Below the pieces are notes generated by a model. The model made no database searches. It saw only the letters and a list, made by a program, of their open reading frames with translations, and had not been told where the DNA came from. Source: Sphingomonas aracearum (GTDB taxonomy: Bacteria > Pseudomonadota > Alphaproteobacteria > Sphingomonadales > Sphingomonadaceae). From it: 64,000 nt of DNA. The position numbers were made by a program, and so were the translations under genes. Each line of letters opens with the position of its first letter. Within the stretch, counting starts at the first letter, position 1. The stretch spans positions 124,001 to 188,000 of the forward strand of contig NZ_QQNB01000003.1 of the NCBI RefSeq assembly GCF_003345355.1, in the 5' to 3' direction. Of the stretch, positions 10,340-19,813 are shown piece after piece.

Positions 10340-10600
10340 GGTTTCTCCTCTGCTCGCCGCCAATACATCGCCACCCCGGACGTGATCCGGGAGCCATCCT
10401 TCCGCAAGCGGCGGCTGGAACCGTTCGCGTTGCTCCTCGCCGCGGAGTGGATTCCGGGCTCCGCCGGGATGCCGGCGGGAAGCGAATGTTCCTCCCCCCA
10501 CCGCCGCGGCGTCGGACCCAGCAAAGCCGTGCCCGAGGCCACGGCTTTGCCGCGCCGGCCGGTCGCGGGGCCTCGCCTCCGCTCGGCATCCGGCCGACGC
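10340..10600. repeat. hppD-hmgA intergenic with palindromic repeats
   Basis: No gene is seen in this 261-base gap. It contains a perfect 11-base inverted repeat, GCAAAGCCGTG at 10521-10531 and CACGGCTTTGC at 10540-10550, able to form a strong hairpin just downstream of hppD; there is no T-run, so it may be an attenuator, RNA stabiliser or repeat element. Around 10370-10465 are degenerate copies of a Sphingomonas-like palindromic repeat (CCGGACGTGATCCGG and ATTCCGGGCTCCGCCGGGAT). Its placement inside an operon could set the ratio of hppD to hmgA expression. Confidence 0.6.
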
Positions 10601-11662
10601 TTACGCGTCGACCGTGATCACCCCGCGCCGGATCTGATCCAGCTCGATCGACTCGTACAGCGCCTGGAAGTTGCCGTTGCCGAAGCCCTCATTGCCCTTG
10701 CGCTGGATGATCTCGAAGAAGATCGGCCCGAACATGTTCTCGGTGAAGATCTGGAGCAAGAGCCCCTCCTCCCCGACATTGCCGTCGATCAGGATGCGGT
10801 TCCGCTTCAGGCGCTCCAGGTCGTGGCCATGGTTCGGCACGCGCTTGTCGACCAGCTCGTAATAGGTCTCGATCGTGTCCTGCAGCCCCACGCCGCGGGC
10901 GCGCAGCTTTTCCACCGTTTCGAAGATGTCGTCGGTGGTCAGCGCAAGGTGCTGGATGCCCTCGCCGTTGTAATCGCGGAGGAACTCCTCGATCTGGCTC
11001 TTGTCGTCCTGGCTCTCGTTGAGCGGAATGCGGATCGCGCGGTCCGGCGCGATCATCGCCTGGCTGAACAGCCCGGTCGCCTTGCCCTTGATGTCGAAAT
11101 ACTTCTGTTCCTCGAAGCCGAAGATGCGGCCGTAGAACTCCGCCCAGGTGCGCATCTCGCCGCGCCGCACGTTGTGCGTCAGGTGGTCGAGCAGGTCGAG
11201 GCCGACATTGTTCTCGGCTTCCGCCTGCGCCGCGCCGGGCACCTGTTCCCAGCTGTCATACAGCGAGCCGCGCTCGCCGTGCCGATCGACCAGGTACAGG
11301 ATCGAGCCGCCGATCCCTTCCAGCGCCGGCACGTCGTCCAGCGCGGCGCCGGCGGGCGCGGGCCTGGCGCCGCTGGCGATCGCCGCGTCATAGGCGGCGC
11401 GAGCATCGTGCACGCGGAACGCCATGGCGCTGGCCGAGGGGCCGTGCGCCCGATGGAAGGCTTCCGCATGGCTGCCCGGCTCGCGGTTGAGCAGGAGGTT
11501 GATGCGGCGCTGCTTGTAGCGGGTCACCGCCCTGGTCGGGTGGCGGGAGGCGGCCACGAAGCCGAACTGTTCCAGCTGCGCGGCCATGCGATCCGGATCG
11601 GGCGAGGTGAATTCGCAGAACTCGAACCCGTCGAGACCCATCGGATTGACGTCCATCTCCAT
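10601..11662 (-). CDS. hppD: 4-hydroxyphenylpyruvate dioxygenase
   Basis: Converts 4-hydroxyphenylpyruvate to homogentisate, feeding the downstream genes. The 353-residue protein has two vicinal-oxygen-chelate halves; the Fe(II) ligand regions are visible as LDLLDHLTHNV, GEGIQHLALTTDD and the C-terminal ENMFGPIFFEIIQRKG. Of two ATGs (11662 and 11656) the outer one is preceded by GGAG at 7 bases and was chosen. The promoter side faces a MarR-type regulator across 75 bases. Confidence 0.95.
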   Translation of the reverse strand: MEMDVNPMGLDGFEFCEFTSPDPDRMAAQLEQFGFVAASRHPTRAVTRYKQRRINLLLNREPGSHAEAFHRAHGPSASAMAFRVHDARAAYDAAIASGARPAPAGAALDDVPALEGIGGSILYLVDRHGERGSLYDSWEQVPGAAQAEAENNVGLDLLDHLTHNVRRGEMRTWAEFYGRIFGFEEQKYFDIKGKATGLFSQAMIAPDRAIRIPLNESQDDKSQIEEFLRDYNGEGIQHLALTTDDIFETVEKLRARGVGLQDTIETYYELVDKRVPNHGHDLERLKRNRILIDGNVGEEGLLLQIFTENMFGPIFFEIIQRKGNEGFGNGNFQALYESIELDQIRRGVITVDA

Positions 11663-11677
11663 GCCGGCTCTCCAGAT

Positions 11678-11713
11678 AGTTGCGTTTGATACGATGTGCG
11701 GCGTTGCGCAACT
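11678..11713. promoter_or_regulatory. Candidate MarR operator between hppD and marR
   Basis: The 75-base divergent intergenic region holds a perfect 10-base palindrome GTTGCGCAAC at 11703-11712. A further half site AGTTGCG at 11678-11684 is inverted relative to CGCAACT at 11707-11713. Palindromes of this size between a MarR gene and its divergent target are typical autoregulatory operators. The palindrome is seen; its use by the adjacent MarR protein to respond to a tyrosine-pathway metabolite is inference. Confidence 0.5.
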
Positions 11714-11737
11714 GGTGTCAACCGCTACTATTTCGCC

Positions 11738-12196
11738 ATGGCCGCCGGTCCGCTCGTTCTCGACACCTTCCTGCCGTACCGGCTGTCGATCGCCTCCAAC
11801 CTCGTCAGCGGCGCAATCGCGCGCATCTACCAGTCGCTGTTCGGCCTCTCGATCCCGGAATGGCGGATCGTCACGGTGGTCGCCGAAACGGACGCGATCA
11901 CCCAGCAGGAGATCGGCCAGCGCACCCGGATGGACAAGGTGACGGTGAGCCGCGCCGCCATCGCGCTGGAACGCCGCGGGCTGATCGAGCGCCGCGCGCA
12001 TCCCGGCGACGGCCGGTCGCAACTGCTGCATCTCTCCGCCACCGGCCGCACGCTGTATGAAAGCGTCGCGCCCAAGGCGAAGGAGCTGGAAGAGCGTCTG
12101 TTCGGCGACTTCACCGCGGCGGAGCTGGACACGCTCACGTCCATGCTCCGGCGGGCAGAAGCGGCGGCGCTGCGGCTGGAGGGCGAGGCGCGCTGA
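11738..12196 (+). CDS. MarR-family transcriptional regulator
   Basis: A winged helix-turn-helix regulator of 152 residues. The DNA-binding core is visible in TQQEIGQRTRMDKVTVSRAAIALERRGLIERR followed by the wing HPGDGRSQL. The ATG at 11738 (MAAGPLV) gives the usual N-terminal dimerisation helix; an ATG at 11696 would run across the candidate operator. Divergent from hppD, it probably represses the homogentisate operon, by analogy with MarR-type regulators near hmg operons elsewhere. Confidence 0.85.
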   Translation: MAAGPLVLDTFLPYRLSIASNLVSGAIARIYQSLFGLSIPEWRIVTVVAETDAITQQEIGQRTRMDKVTVSRAAIALERRGLIERRAHPGDGRSQLLHLSATGRTLYESVAPKAKELEERLFGDFTAAELDTLTSMLRRAEAAALRLEGEAR

Positions 12197-12215
12197 GGCG
12201 GCCTCGGCCCGGCCG

Positions 12216-12380
12216 CTAGCCGTCCTTCCGGTGGGTCTTCACCTGTTCGCCGGCGGCCGGTTCGGGATAGTCCTCGGGGCTCACCTGGCCCTGGTTCTTC
12301 ACCGCCTGCTCGTCGCCCGCATCGCGCACCTCGCCGTCGGGCTTGAAGTCGCCGCGCGGTTTGTTGGGCTGTTCTGGCAT
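12216..12380 (-). CDS. Small conserved-looking hydrophilic protein, 54 aa
   Basis: An unannotated-size reading frame of 54 residues, rich in Pro, Gly, Asp, Glu and Lys (begins MPEQPNKPRGDFKPDGEV, ends VKTHRKDG). It has a strong Shine-Dalgarno (AGGAGTGCAAACC before ATG) and no hydrophobic segment, so it is probably an intrinsically disordered cytoplasmic protein. It follows plsC on the same strand by 54 bases and ends 20 bases from the convergent marR stop. No function is recognised. Confidence 0.65.
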   Translation of the reverse strand: MPEQPNKPRGDFKPDGEVRDAGDEQAVKNQGQVSPEDYPEPAAGEQVKTHRKDG

Positions 12381-12434
12381 GGTTTGCACTCCTTCGGCGA
12401 AGGAACGCCCGCTGCACTCAACCGGTTGCGCCGG

Positions 12435-13118
12435 TCAGCGATCCAGCACGTTGATCGCCGCGTGCACCCGCGCTTCCATCTCGCCGCGCGGCAGATCGGG
12501 CGGCAGGGGCTCGCCGAAGCGCAGGGTGACGATGCCGGGCCGCTTGGGCCCGTGCCGCGGCCACACGCGCCCGCTGTCCACCGCCACCGGCACCAGCGGC
12601 AGCTTGAGCGCCTTGTACAGGCCGGCGAGTCCGGGCTTCACCGGCGGCTGCTCGCCCGGCGCCACGCGCGTGCCCTCCGGAAAGATCATCACCGACCGGC
12701 CTTCCGCGCGCACCGCCTGCGCGTCGCGCATCAGCCCGCGGAGCGCCGCGCCGGAGGCCGTCCGGTCGATCGCGATCATGCCGTAGCGCTGCGCCGCCCA
12801 GCCCCATACCGGGATGCGTGCCAGTTCCCGCTTCATCACGATCGCCGGCGCGTCGAGCAGCCGCGCCATCTCGAACGTCTCGTACAGCGACTGGTGCTTG
12901 CCCGCATACAGGGTGGGCCCGGCGGACGGGCTGCCTTCCACCCGCGTGACGATGCCCAGCAGCCGCCGCGCGCTCCATGCGTGGAAGTTCAGCCAGCCCT
13001 GCACGTAGCGGCGCAGCGCCGGCGTGCCGAACAGCGCCGCAACCGGCGCGCCCAGCACGATCGGCACCGACCCTCCCCAGAAGACGACGGAAAACAGGAA
13101 CGTGCGGGCCGTGTTCAT
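12435..13118 (-). CDS. plsC: 1-acyl-sn-glycerol-3-phosphate acyltransferase
   Basis: A 227-residue membrane-associated acyltransferase that makes phosphatidic acid from lysophosphatidate. The N-terminus is a hydrophobic anchor (FLFSVVFWGGSVPIVLG). The catalytic block reads GKHQSLYETFE, a H-x4-E variant of the usual H-x4-D, followed by the glycerol-3-phosphate motif IFPEGTR. Start at 13118 (MNTARTF) overlaps the ydcF stop as ATGA; an ATG at 13136 is an alternative. The acyl substrate is inferred from the family. Confidence 0.85.
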   Translation of the reverse strand: MNTARTFLFSVVFWGGSVPIVLGAPVAALFGTPALRRYVQGWLNFHAWSARRLLGIVTRVEGSPSAGPTLYAGKHQSLYETFEMARLLDAPAIVMKRELARIPVWGWAAQRYGMIAIDRTASGAALRGLMRDAQAVRAEGRSVMIFPEGTRVAPGEQPPVKPGLAGLYKALKLPLVPVAVDSGRVWPRHGPKRPGIVTLRFGEPLPPDLPRGEMEARVHAAINVLDR

Positions 13119-13651
13119 ACCCCCAGTCCGAACCACAAGGCGGCGCGGCGGAGCAAGAGCTTGTTGTATTCCGCCACCAGCAGGCTGAAGCGCGGATTGC
13201 TGGGCACGCCGTCGCTGACGATCGTGGCGTCGCTGCCCAGCGCGCTCACCAGCTCCATGCGCGCGCGTGGCGCGTGCCAGTCGGACGTGACCAGGCGCAC
13301 CGTGCGATAGCGGTGCTCGCGCACCCAGGCGGCGGTTTCCTCCGCATTGGAGCGGGTGTCCACCGCCTGGTGGCCGAGGTCCACGCAGCAGGCGAACAGC
13401 GCCGGGCTGCGCTTGTACTCCGCCGCGAGTTCGCGCGGGCGCACTTCGGGCGCGGCGCCGGTGATGAGCAGCCGCCGGGCGGCATGCGCCTCCAGCAGGT
13501 CGAGCCCACGGTCGATCCGCCCGGCGCCGCCGGTGGGCACCACGATGGCGTCGGTGCGCACGTCGCCGAGGGGGCGCGGCAGGAGCAGCATGAAGGCGGC
13601 GAAACCGAGCATCCAGCCCAGCGCCATCAGGCTCAGCAGCCGCGCGATCAT
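13115..13651 (-). CDS. YdcF family (DUF218) membrane protein
   Basis: A 178-residue DUF218/YdcF-type protein, a family linked to envelope biogenesis. An N-terminal transmembrane helix (LLSLMALGWMLGFAAFMLLL) precedes the fold, with family motifs DAIVVPTGGAGRIDRGL, LLITGAAPEV, DTRSNAEETAAWV and LVTSDWHAPRA. It lies between ftsX and plsC, overlapping plsC by 4 bases. Biochemical role is not established for the family. Confidence 0.8.
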   Translation of the reverse strand: MIARLLSLMALGWMLGFAAFMLLLPRPLGDVRTDAIVVPTGGAGRIDRGLDLLEAHAARRLLITGAAPEVRPRELAAEYKRSPALFACCVDLGHQAVDTRSNAEETAAWVREHRYRTVRLVTSDWHAPRARMELVSALGSDATIVSDGVPSNPRFSLLVAEYNKLLLRRAALWFGLGV

Positions 13652-13661
13652 GGCCGGGCGA

Positions 13662-14534
13662 TCACAATGTGCGGCTCAGCGCGCGCAGCACCGCGACGCG
13701 GGCGGCGAAGAAGGCCAGCGCGGCAAAGGCGAGCGGCAGCAGCACCAGCACCGCCCAGTCGCCGGGGGCCAGCGTCACCCGGTCGAGCAGCCCGGAATCG
13801 AGCCCCGCCAGCCGCTGGCCCAGGACCAGCACCGTGGCCAGCGCCGCCAGCGTTCCCACCGCGCCGCCGCCCAGCGTGTCCAGCGCGATGCGGCGCTGGA
13901 ACAGCCGGGCGACCTGCACGTCGGTGGAACCCAGCATGTGCAGTACCTCGATGGTCGGCCGGTGCGTCTCCAGCCCCGCCCGCGCGGCGAGCAGCACCAC
14001 TGCGGCCGTGGCCAGCGCCATCAGCCCGACCAGCCCGGCCGCCAGCCAGGTGACGAGCAGCAGAAAGCGGCGCACCGGCGCCATCCATTGCGCATGCGCG
14101 TCCACCCGCGCGGCCGGCGCGATCGATCGGACCAGCGCTGCAACGCGCTCCGCCTCGCCGTCCGGCGCCAGGTCCACGTCGATCAGCGCCGGCATGGGCA
14201 GGTCGGCGTCGGCTGCCTCTCCACCCAGCCACGGCTCCAGCAGCGCGGCGAGACGCGCGCGGTCCACGGCCGCGGCACGGGCAACGTCGTGCGACTGGCG
14301 CAGGGCCTGGAGAAGGCGCAGGGCCGCCAGCGAACGGGTGGCGGCGACCGGCTCGACGATCTGCACGGTCAGGCGGCCCGCCAGCTGCCGGTCGAGCGCG
14401 CGGGTGCCGCCGGCGGTGGCCAGGCCGATGGCGCCGGTCAGCACGGTGAGGAACAGCATCACCGCCATGATCCAGGCCATGGTGCCCAGGCCCCGGCGAT
14501 CGTCCAGCGGCCGGCGCGCGGCAGCGGTGCTCAT
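13662..14534 (-). CDS. ftsX: Cell division protein FtsX
   Basis: Membrane partner of the ATPase FtsE; in the divisome FtsEX couples ATP hydrolysis to septal peptidoglycan hydrolase activation. The 290-residue protein shows one N-terminal transmembrane helix (IMAVMLFLTVLTGAIGLAT), an extracytoplasmic loop of about 110 residues, then three C-terminal helices; LHMLGSTDVQVARLFQRR is the FtsX-type loop contacting the ATPase. It lies 10 bases after ftsE on the same strand. Confidence 0.88.
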   Translation of the reverse strand: MSTAAARRPLDDRRGLGTMAWIMAVMLFLTVLTGAIGLATAGGTRALDRQLAGRLTVQIVEPVAATRSLAALRLLQALRQSHDVARAAAVDRARLAALLEPWLGGEAADADLPMPALIDVDLAPDGEAERVAALVRSIAPAARVDAHAQWMAPVRRFLLLVTWLAAGLVGLMALATAAVVLLAARAGLETHRPTIEVLHMLGSTDVQVARLFQRRIALDTLGGGAVGTLAALATVLVLGQRLAGLDSGLLDRVTLAPGDWAVLVLLPLAFAALAFFAARVAVLRALSRTL

Positions 14535-14544
14535 GCGCGCGCCC

Positions 14545-15249
<705 letters not shown>

Positions 15250-15426
15250 TCCGGGCGCTTGGTCCTGCCTGCCTTGTTGCCTTGCGGGCACAGCCTTCGC
15301 ACGATCGGGGCTTTCCCATCAAGCGGGCCATGGCAGGGCGGGTTCAAGCGCACTTGCCATCCGCGGCGGCGCGGTGTTTAGATTCGGCCTTGTTGCGGCC
15401 CCTTGCCGCCAGAAAGCTGCAACCTG

Positions 15427-16191
15427 ATGATCCTCGAATGCCCGCAATGCCGCAGCCGCTATCTCGTCCCCGACACCGCGATCGGCGCGGCCGGACGGAC
15501 GGTGCGCTGCGCCAATTGCCGGCACAGCTGGTTTCAGGAGCCGGCCCCCTCTCCGGTCGTGTCCGCGCCCGAGGCTCCGGTCGCCCCGCCGCCGCCCGCA
15601 GTTCCGGTGCCGCCGGCCGGCGTGGCCCCACCCGCATCCGTGCCGCCCGCGCCGGCCCCGCCCCCAGCAGTTCCGCCTGCGCCGGTCGCCCCGCTTGCGC
15701 CGGCGGAGCCGCCGGTTGCGGCGCCGTCGTTTGACGCCTTTGCCCACCAGCCGCCGTTTCGCCCGCGCCGCAACCCGGCCCGGCGCTGGACGGTGGCGGC
15801 GGTGGGCGCGGCGGCGGTGATGCTGACGGCGGTGGGTGCGCTTGCCTGGTCGGGGCAGAGCCTGTCCACGCTGGTCGGCGTGCAGCTCGGCAGCGCCGAC
15901 ACGCCGCTGCGGCTGATCGACAACCCGATCGAGCGCCGGGCGCTGGCCAACGGCACGGAGATGTTCGCGGTAAGCGGCAAGGTGGTGAATCCCACCGCGC
16001 AGCGCCAGCGCGTGCCCGACATCCGCGCCGAGCTGCGCGATGCGCAGGGGCGCCTTGTGTACAGCTGGACGATCCGGCCGGGGGCCAGCTTTCTCGGCCC
16101 CAACAGCGCGATCGACTTCAACAGCGCCAAGCTGGACGTGCCCGTGAACTCCCAGAAACTGGTGCTCAGCTTCGCCGGCAGCGGCGAATAA
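15427..16191 (+). CDS. MJ0042-type zinc-ribbon / DUF3426-like membrane protein
   Basis: A 254-residue protein with an N-terminal MJ0042 zinc ribbon (MILECPQCRSRYLVPDTAIG and VRCANCRHSW, two CxxC pairs), a long Pro/Ala/Val-rich linker of about 80 residues, one transmembrane helix (about residues 125-145), and a C-terminal beta domain like DUF3426. Such proteins are widespread in alphaproteobacteria beside ftsEX and have no assigned function. The start at 15427 puts Met just before the zinc ribbon; an ATG at 15403 is less likely. Confidence 0.8.
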   Translation: MILECPQCRSRYLVPDTAIGAAGRTVRCANCRHSWFQEPAPSPVVSAPEAPVAPPPPAVPVPPAGVAPPASVPPAPAPPPAVPPAPVAPLAPAEPPVAAPSFDAFAHQPPFRPRRNPARRWTVAAVGAAAVMLTAVGALAWSGQSLSTLVGVQLGSADTPLRLIDNPIERRALANGTEMFAVSGKVVNPTAQRQRVPDIRAELRDAQGRLVYSWTIRPGASFLGPNSAIDFNSAKLDVPVNSQKLVLSFAGSGE

Positions 16192-16290
16192 CGCAGGCGC
16201 CTCGCAACAACGGCGTTGCCAGCGCCATTCCGCTTTGCTAGGGGCGCGTCCCTACCTGCCGCCAGCCTTCCGGTTCGCGGTGTTTCACGT

Positions 16291-16377
16291 GCGGTCGTGG
16301 CGGAACTGGTAGACGCGCAACGTTGAGGTCGTTGTGGCCGAAAGGCCGTGGAAGTTCGAGTCTTCTCGACCGCACCA
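16291..16377 (+). tRNA. tRNA-Leu (GAG)
   Basis: An 87-base tRNA with a perfect 7-bp acceptor stem (GCGGTCG / CGACCGC) and an encoded CCA at 16375-16377. The D-arm GGCGGAACTGGTAGACGC and the long variable arm GTGGCCGAAAGGCCGT are class II features of leucine tRNA. The anticodon stem CAACG/CGTTG encloses loop TTGAGGT, so the anticodon GAG (16325-16327) reads CUC and CUU. The T-arm GGAAGTTCGAGTCTTC is followed directly by the acceptor strand. Confidence 0.95.
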
Positions 16378-16506
16378 CTTTTCCCCGCCTGCGGGCGGGA
16401 CGGGTCCGAAACGCTCCGGCAAGAAGGAGCGGGATCGAACAAGCTCCTGCAATCGTTGTGGGTAATCCGCGTCGGCGTCCTGCCGGCGAGGGACCGAGGG
16501 TTTCGC

Positions 16507-17580
16507 TTGCCCGTCTTCCTGAATGCCATCGGCACCGCGGTGCCGCCCCATGACGTCCATCGTCCGTTCGTCGCCTGGGCGGAGCAGCGGATCGGCGACG
16601 ATCGCCAGCGCCGCCTGTTCTCGCGCATGGCCGCCCGTTCGGGGATCGAACATCGCTGGTCGGTGCTGCCGCCGGTGGCGCTCACCGGATCGCCGGACGA
16701 CAGCTTCTATGCCGGCAACCGCCTGCCCGGCACGGCCGCGCGCATGGCCGTCTATGCCGAGCATGCGCCCGAGCTGGTGCTGGGGGCGGTAGCGGCGCTC
16801 GACGCGGAGATGGGCGGGGCGCTGGAGCCGGAGCGCATCACCCATCTCGTGCTCGCCAGCTGCACCGGCTTCGTGGCGCCCGGCATCGACCAGATCGTCG
16901 CGCGTCGCCTCGGCCTGGCGGCCGGGCTGGAGCGCACGCTGATCGGCTTCATGGGCTGCTATGCCGCGGTTGTGGCGCTGCGCACCGCGCGGCACATCGT
17001 GCGATCGGAGCCGGCGGCGCGCGTGCTGGTGGTGTGCGTGGAGCTGTGCACGCTGCACCTGCAGGAAACGGACGACGTGGAGTCCCTGCTTGCGCAATTG
17101 CAGTTCGGAGACGGGGCGGCGGCCGCTCTGGTCAGCGGCGATGAGACGGGCCTCGAGCTCGGCCAGCCCTTTTCCACCACGCTGCCGCAATCGGACACGC
17201 TGATCCGCTGGGACATCACCGACCAGGGTTTCGCGATGCACCTGTCGGGCGAGGTGCCGGCGCGGATCGGCGCGGCGCTCGCCAGCCCGGAGATCGCGGC
17301 GGCGGCGACCGGCGGGCGCGCGGCGGGGTCGATCCGGAACTGGGCGGTGCATGCCGGCGGTCGGTCGATCCTGGACGCGGTGAGCGGCGCGCTGGTGCTG
17401 CCCGGCGATGCGCTGGACCCGTCCCGCGCGGTGCTCCGCGCCAACGGCAACATGTCCTCGGCGACCCTGCTGTTCGTGCTGGCGCGGATGCTTGCCGGGC
17501 CGCGGGTGGGAGAGGGCGTGGCGCTTGCCTTCGGGCCGGGGCTTGCGGCGGAAGGGCTGGCGTTCCGGTCGGCGCCATGA
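16507..17580 (+). CDS. Type III polyketide synthase
   Basis: A chalcone/stilbene-synthase-type ketosynthase, 357 residues from the chosen TTG. The catalytic triad is intact: Cys151 in GFMGCYAAV, His282 in WAVHAGGRSILD and Asn315 in RANGNMSSAT. Such enzymes extend an acyl-CoA starter with malonyl units to pyrones, resorcinols or acylphloroglucinols. No good ATG exists upstream of the conserved FLNAIGTAVP; TTG 16507 lies 6 bases after GAGGG and is provisional. It begins a coupled three-gene operon with a methyltransferase and an FAD oxidoreductase. Starter and product are unknown. Confidence 0.85.
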   Translation: MPVFLNAIGTAVPPHDVHRPFVAWAEQRIGDDRQRRLFSRMAARSGIEHRWSVLPPVALTGSPDDSFYAGNRLPGTAARMAVYAEHAPELVLGAVAALDAEMGGALEPERITHLVLASCTGFVAPGIDQIVARRLGLAAGLERTLIGFMGCYAAVVALRTARHIVRSEPAARVLVVCVELCTLHLQETDDVESLLAQLQFGDGAAAALVSGDETGLELGQPFSTTLPQSDTLIRWDITDQGFAMHLSGEVPARIGAALASPEIAAAATGGRAAGSIRNWAVHAGGRSILDAVSGALVLPGDALDPSRAVLRANGNMSSATLLFVLARMLAGPRVGEGVALAFGPGLAAEGLAFRSAP

Positions 17581-18263
17581 GCCTCGCCACCCGCGCCATC
17601 GCCGAGGAGCAGATGGACGCCGAGGACCTGCCGGCGGATACCTATGCCGCGGTGCTGCGCGACCTCGCCCGGGTGAACCGGGTTACGCTGGCGGCGCGGC
17701 CCACCCTGTCCTTTTTCCGGCGTGCGGCACAGGGTCGCAACCGGCTCAAGCTGTTGGACGTCGGGTTCGGCGATGGCGACATGCTGCGGCGGATCGCCGG
17801 CTGGGCCGCCCGGCGCGGGCTGGAGGTGGAGCTGGTGGGGGTGGACCTCAACCCGCGCAGCCAGGCGGTGGCCGCGGCGCACACGCCCGCCGGCCTGCCG
17901 ATCCGCTACGTCACCGGCGACTATGCCGATCTTGCGCGGCAGGGCTGGGACGTGATCGTCAGCAGCCTCGTTGCGCACCATATGAGCCACGGCCAGCTCC
18001 TGGCGTTCCTGCGCTTCATGGAGGCGGAGGCGCGGGTCGGCTGGCTGGTCAACGACCTCCATCGCCACGGCTTTGCATATCGCGGCTATCCGCTGCTCGC
18101 GCGCGCGTTTGGCTGGCACCCGGTGGTGCGCGCCGACGGGCAGCTCTCGATCGCACGGTCGTACCGGCCGGCGGAGTGGCCGCCGATCCTCGCCGAAGCA
18201 GGCGTGCCGGGCCGCGTCGCCCGCGTCTTTCCGTTCCGGCTATGCGTCGAACGCCTGCGCTGA
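17577..18263 (+). CDS. SAM-dependent methyltransferase of PKS operon
   Basis: A class I methyltransferase of 228 residues. Motif I is LLDVGFGDGDMLRRIA (about residues 59-74), and an acidic ribose-binding residue follows in LVGVDLNPRS; VTGDYADL and IVSSLVAHHM continue the Rossmann pattern. It overlaps the PKS stop by 4 bases (ATGA) and the FAD gene start by 22 bases, so it most likely tailors the polyketide product by O- or C-methylation. That role is inferred from context. Confidence 0.82.
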   Translation: MSLATRAIAEEQMDAEDLPADTYAAVLRDLARVNRVTLAARPTLSFFRRAAQGRNRLKLLDVGFGDGDMLRRIAGWAARRGLEVELVGVDLNPRSQAVAAAHTPAGLPIRYVTGDYADLARQGWDVIVSSLVAHHMSHGQLLAFLRFMEAEARVGWLVNDLHRHGFAYRGYPLLARAFGWHPVVRADGQLSIARSYRPAEWPPILAEAGVPGRVARVFPFRLCVERLR

Positions 18264-19345
18264 TCGTCGGCGGCGGGCCGGCGGGCGCGACAACGGCGCT
18301 GCTGCTCGCCCGCGCGGGCCTGCCGCACCTGCTGGTGGAGCGGAACGCGGAGCCGGGCGATGCGGTGTGCGGCGGCTTTCTCAGCTGGCGGTCGCTCGAC
18401 ACCCTCGCCAAGCTCGGCATCCCGGCCGAGGCGCTCAACCCCGAGCCGATCGGCCAGGTTGCCCTGTTCGCCGGCCGGCGCGTGGCGCGCGCGCCGTTGC
18501 CGCGGCGCGGCCTGGCGGTGTCGCGCCGCCGCCTCGACACGCTGCTGCAACGCCATGCCCGCGCCGCCGGTGCCGCCATCGAGATCGGCCATGTGCGCGA
18601 GGCGCAGCCCGGCCGGGTGCGGCTGGCCGATGGCGAGATCGAGGCCGGCGCGCTGTTCCTCGCCACCGGCAAGCACGACCTGCGCGGCCTCGCGCGACCG
18701 GCGGCGGCGCGCGGCGGCGATCCGGCGCTGGGGCTGCGCGTCCGCCTGCCGGCCGTCCCCGCGTTGCGCCGGCTGGTGGCGGGCACGGTGGAGCTGCACC
18801 TGTTCGATCGCGGCTATGCCGGGCTGGCGGTGCAGGAGGACGGCACCACGAACCTGTGCATGGCGGTGCACCGCTCGCGCCTTGCCGAGGCGGGCTCGCC
18901 CGAGGCGCTGCTGGCGGCGTTGGAGAGGGAGGCGCCGGCGCTCGGCGAACGGCTGGCCTTTCGCACCGGCGAGCCGATCGATGCCGTCGCCAACGTGCCC
19001 TATGGCTGGCGCGCGCGCGAGGGCGTGGCAGGGCTCTACCGCCTGGGCGACCAGGCCGGCGTGATCCCGTCGCTGGCCGGCGAAGGCATGGGCATCGCGC
19101 TGGCCAGCGCCGCGCGCGCGGTCGCCGCCCATCGGTCGGGCGCGGGCGCCGTGCGCTACCAGGAAGCGCTCGCCCGCGACTTGCGCCGCCCGCTCGGGCT
19201 GGCCGGGCTGGTGCGCGATGCCGCCGAACGCCCGCTCACCGCGGCTGCGCTGACCGCCGCGGTGCGGCTCGCGCCGGCGCTCGCCACCTTTGTCGCGCAC
19301 GCCACGCGGATCGGCCACCCGCCGCTTGATAAAGGCGGCGGCTGA
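18242..19345 (+). CDS. FAD-dependent oxidoreductase of PKS operon
   Basis: A 367-residue flavoprotein of the geranylgeranyl-reductase/monooxygenase type. FAD-binding GxGxxG-like motif [20 protein letters not shown] at the N-terminus, then DAVCGGFLS, the ATG-like LFLATGK strand, and the second FAD contact [21 protein letters not shown]. It overlaps the methyltransferase by 22 bases. In known bacterial type III PKS operons for phenolic lipids an FAD enzyme hydroxylates the ring to a quinone; the same role here is inference. Confidence 0.82.
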   Translation: MRRTPALIVGGGPAGATTALLLARAGLPHLLVERNAEPGDAVCGGFLSWRSLDTLAKLGIPAEALNPEPIGQVALFAGRRVARAPLPRRGLAVSRRRLDTLLQRHARAAGAAIEIGHVREAQPGRVRLADGEIEAGALFLATGKHDLRGLARPAAARGGDPALGLRVRLPAVPALRRLVAGTVELHLFDRGYAGLAVQEDGTTNLCMAVHRSRLAEAGSPEALLAALEREAPALGERLAFRTGEPIDAVANVPYGWRAREGVAGLYRLGDQAGVIPSLAGEGMGIALASAARAVAAHRSGAGAVRYQEALARDLRRPLGLAGLVRDAAERPLTAAALTAAVRLAPALATFVAHATRIGHPPLDKGGG

Positions 19346-19361
19346 TCCGACATTCGGGGGC

Positions 19362-19766
19362 ATGGAACATCTCAACCTGTCCGAGACCGAATGGCGCCAG
19401 CGGCTGACGCCGGAACAATATCACGTGCTGCGCCAGGCGGGCACCGAGCCGCCCTTTTCGGGCCGCTACAACAACAACAAGGCGGACGGCACCTATGCCT
19501 GCGCCGCGTGCGAGACGCCGCTGTTCGACAGCGCGGACAAGTACGATTCCGGCTCCGGCTGGCCCAGCTTCACGCAGCCGATCGCGGCCGACCGCGTGAG
19601 CGAGCATCAGGACGTCAGCCACAGCATGGTCCGCACGGAAGCGCGCTGCGCGGTGTGCGACGGCCATCTCGGCCATGTCTTTCCCGATGGCCCGCGCCCC
19701 ACGGGCCTGCGCTATTGCATGAACTCGGTCAGCCTCGACTTCCACGCGCGGGAGCAAGGGGCCTAA
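19362..19766 (+). CDS. msrB: Peptide-methionine (R)-S-oxide reductase MsrB
   Basis: Repairs methionine-R-sulfoxide in proteins. The 134-residue product carries two zinc CxxC pairs ([24 protein letters not shown]), the substrate-site SGSGWPSF, and the catalytic Cys in [14 protein letters not shown] at 19362 gives the usual short N-terminus; an ATG at 19290 lies inside the FAD gene. Same strand as the PKS operon and 16 bases after it, but functionally unrelated. Confidence 0.95.
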   Translation: MEHLNLSETEWRQRLTPEQYHVLRQAGTEPPFSGRYNNNKADGTYACAACETPLFDSADKYDSGSGWPSFTQPIAADRVSEHQDVSHSMVRTEARCAVCDGHLGHVFPDGPRPTGLRYCMNSVSLDFHAREQGA

Positions 19767-19813
19767 ACCGCTTGTGACATGGGCGCGGCACCGGTAAACG
19801 TCGCCGCGCTTCC

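Noticed and set aside
9218..11689. 823-codon plus-strand frame opposite hmgA and hppD
   Set aside because: Shadow of the real minus-strand genes; composition and lack of any known motif.
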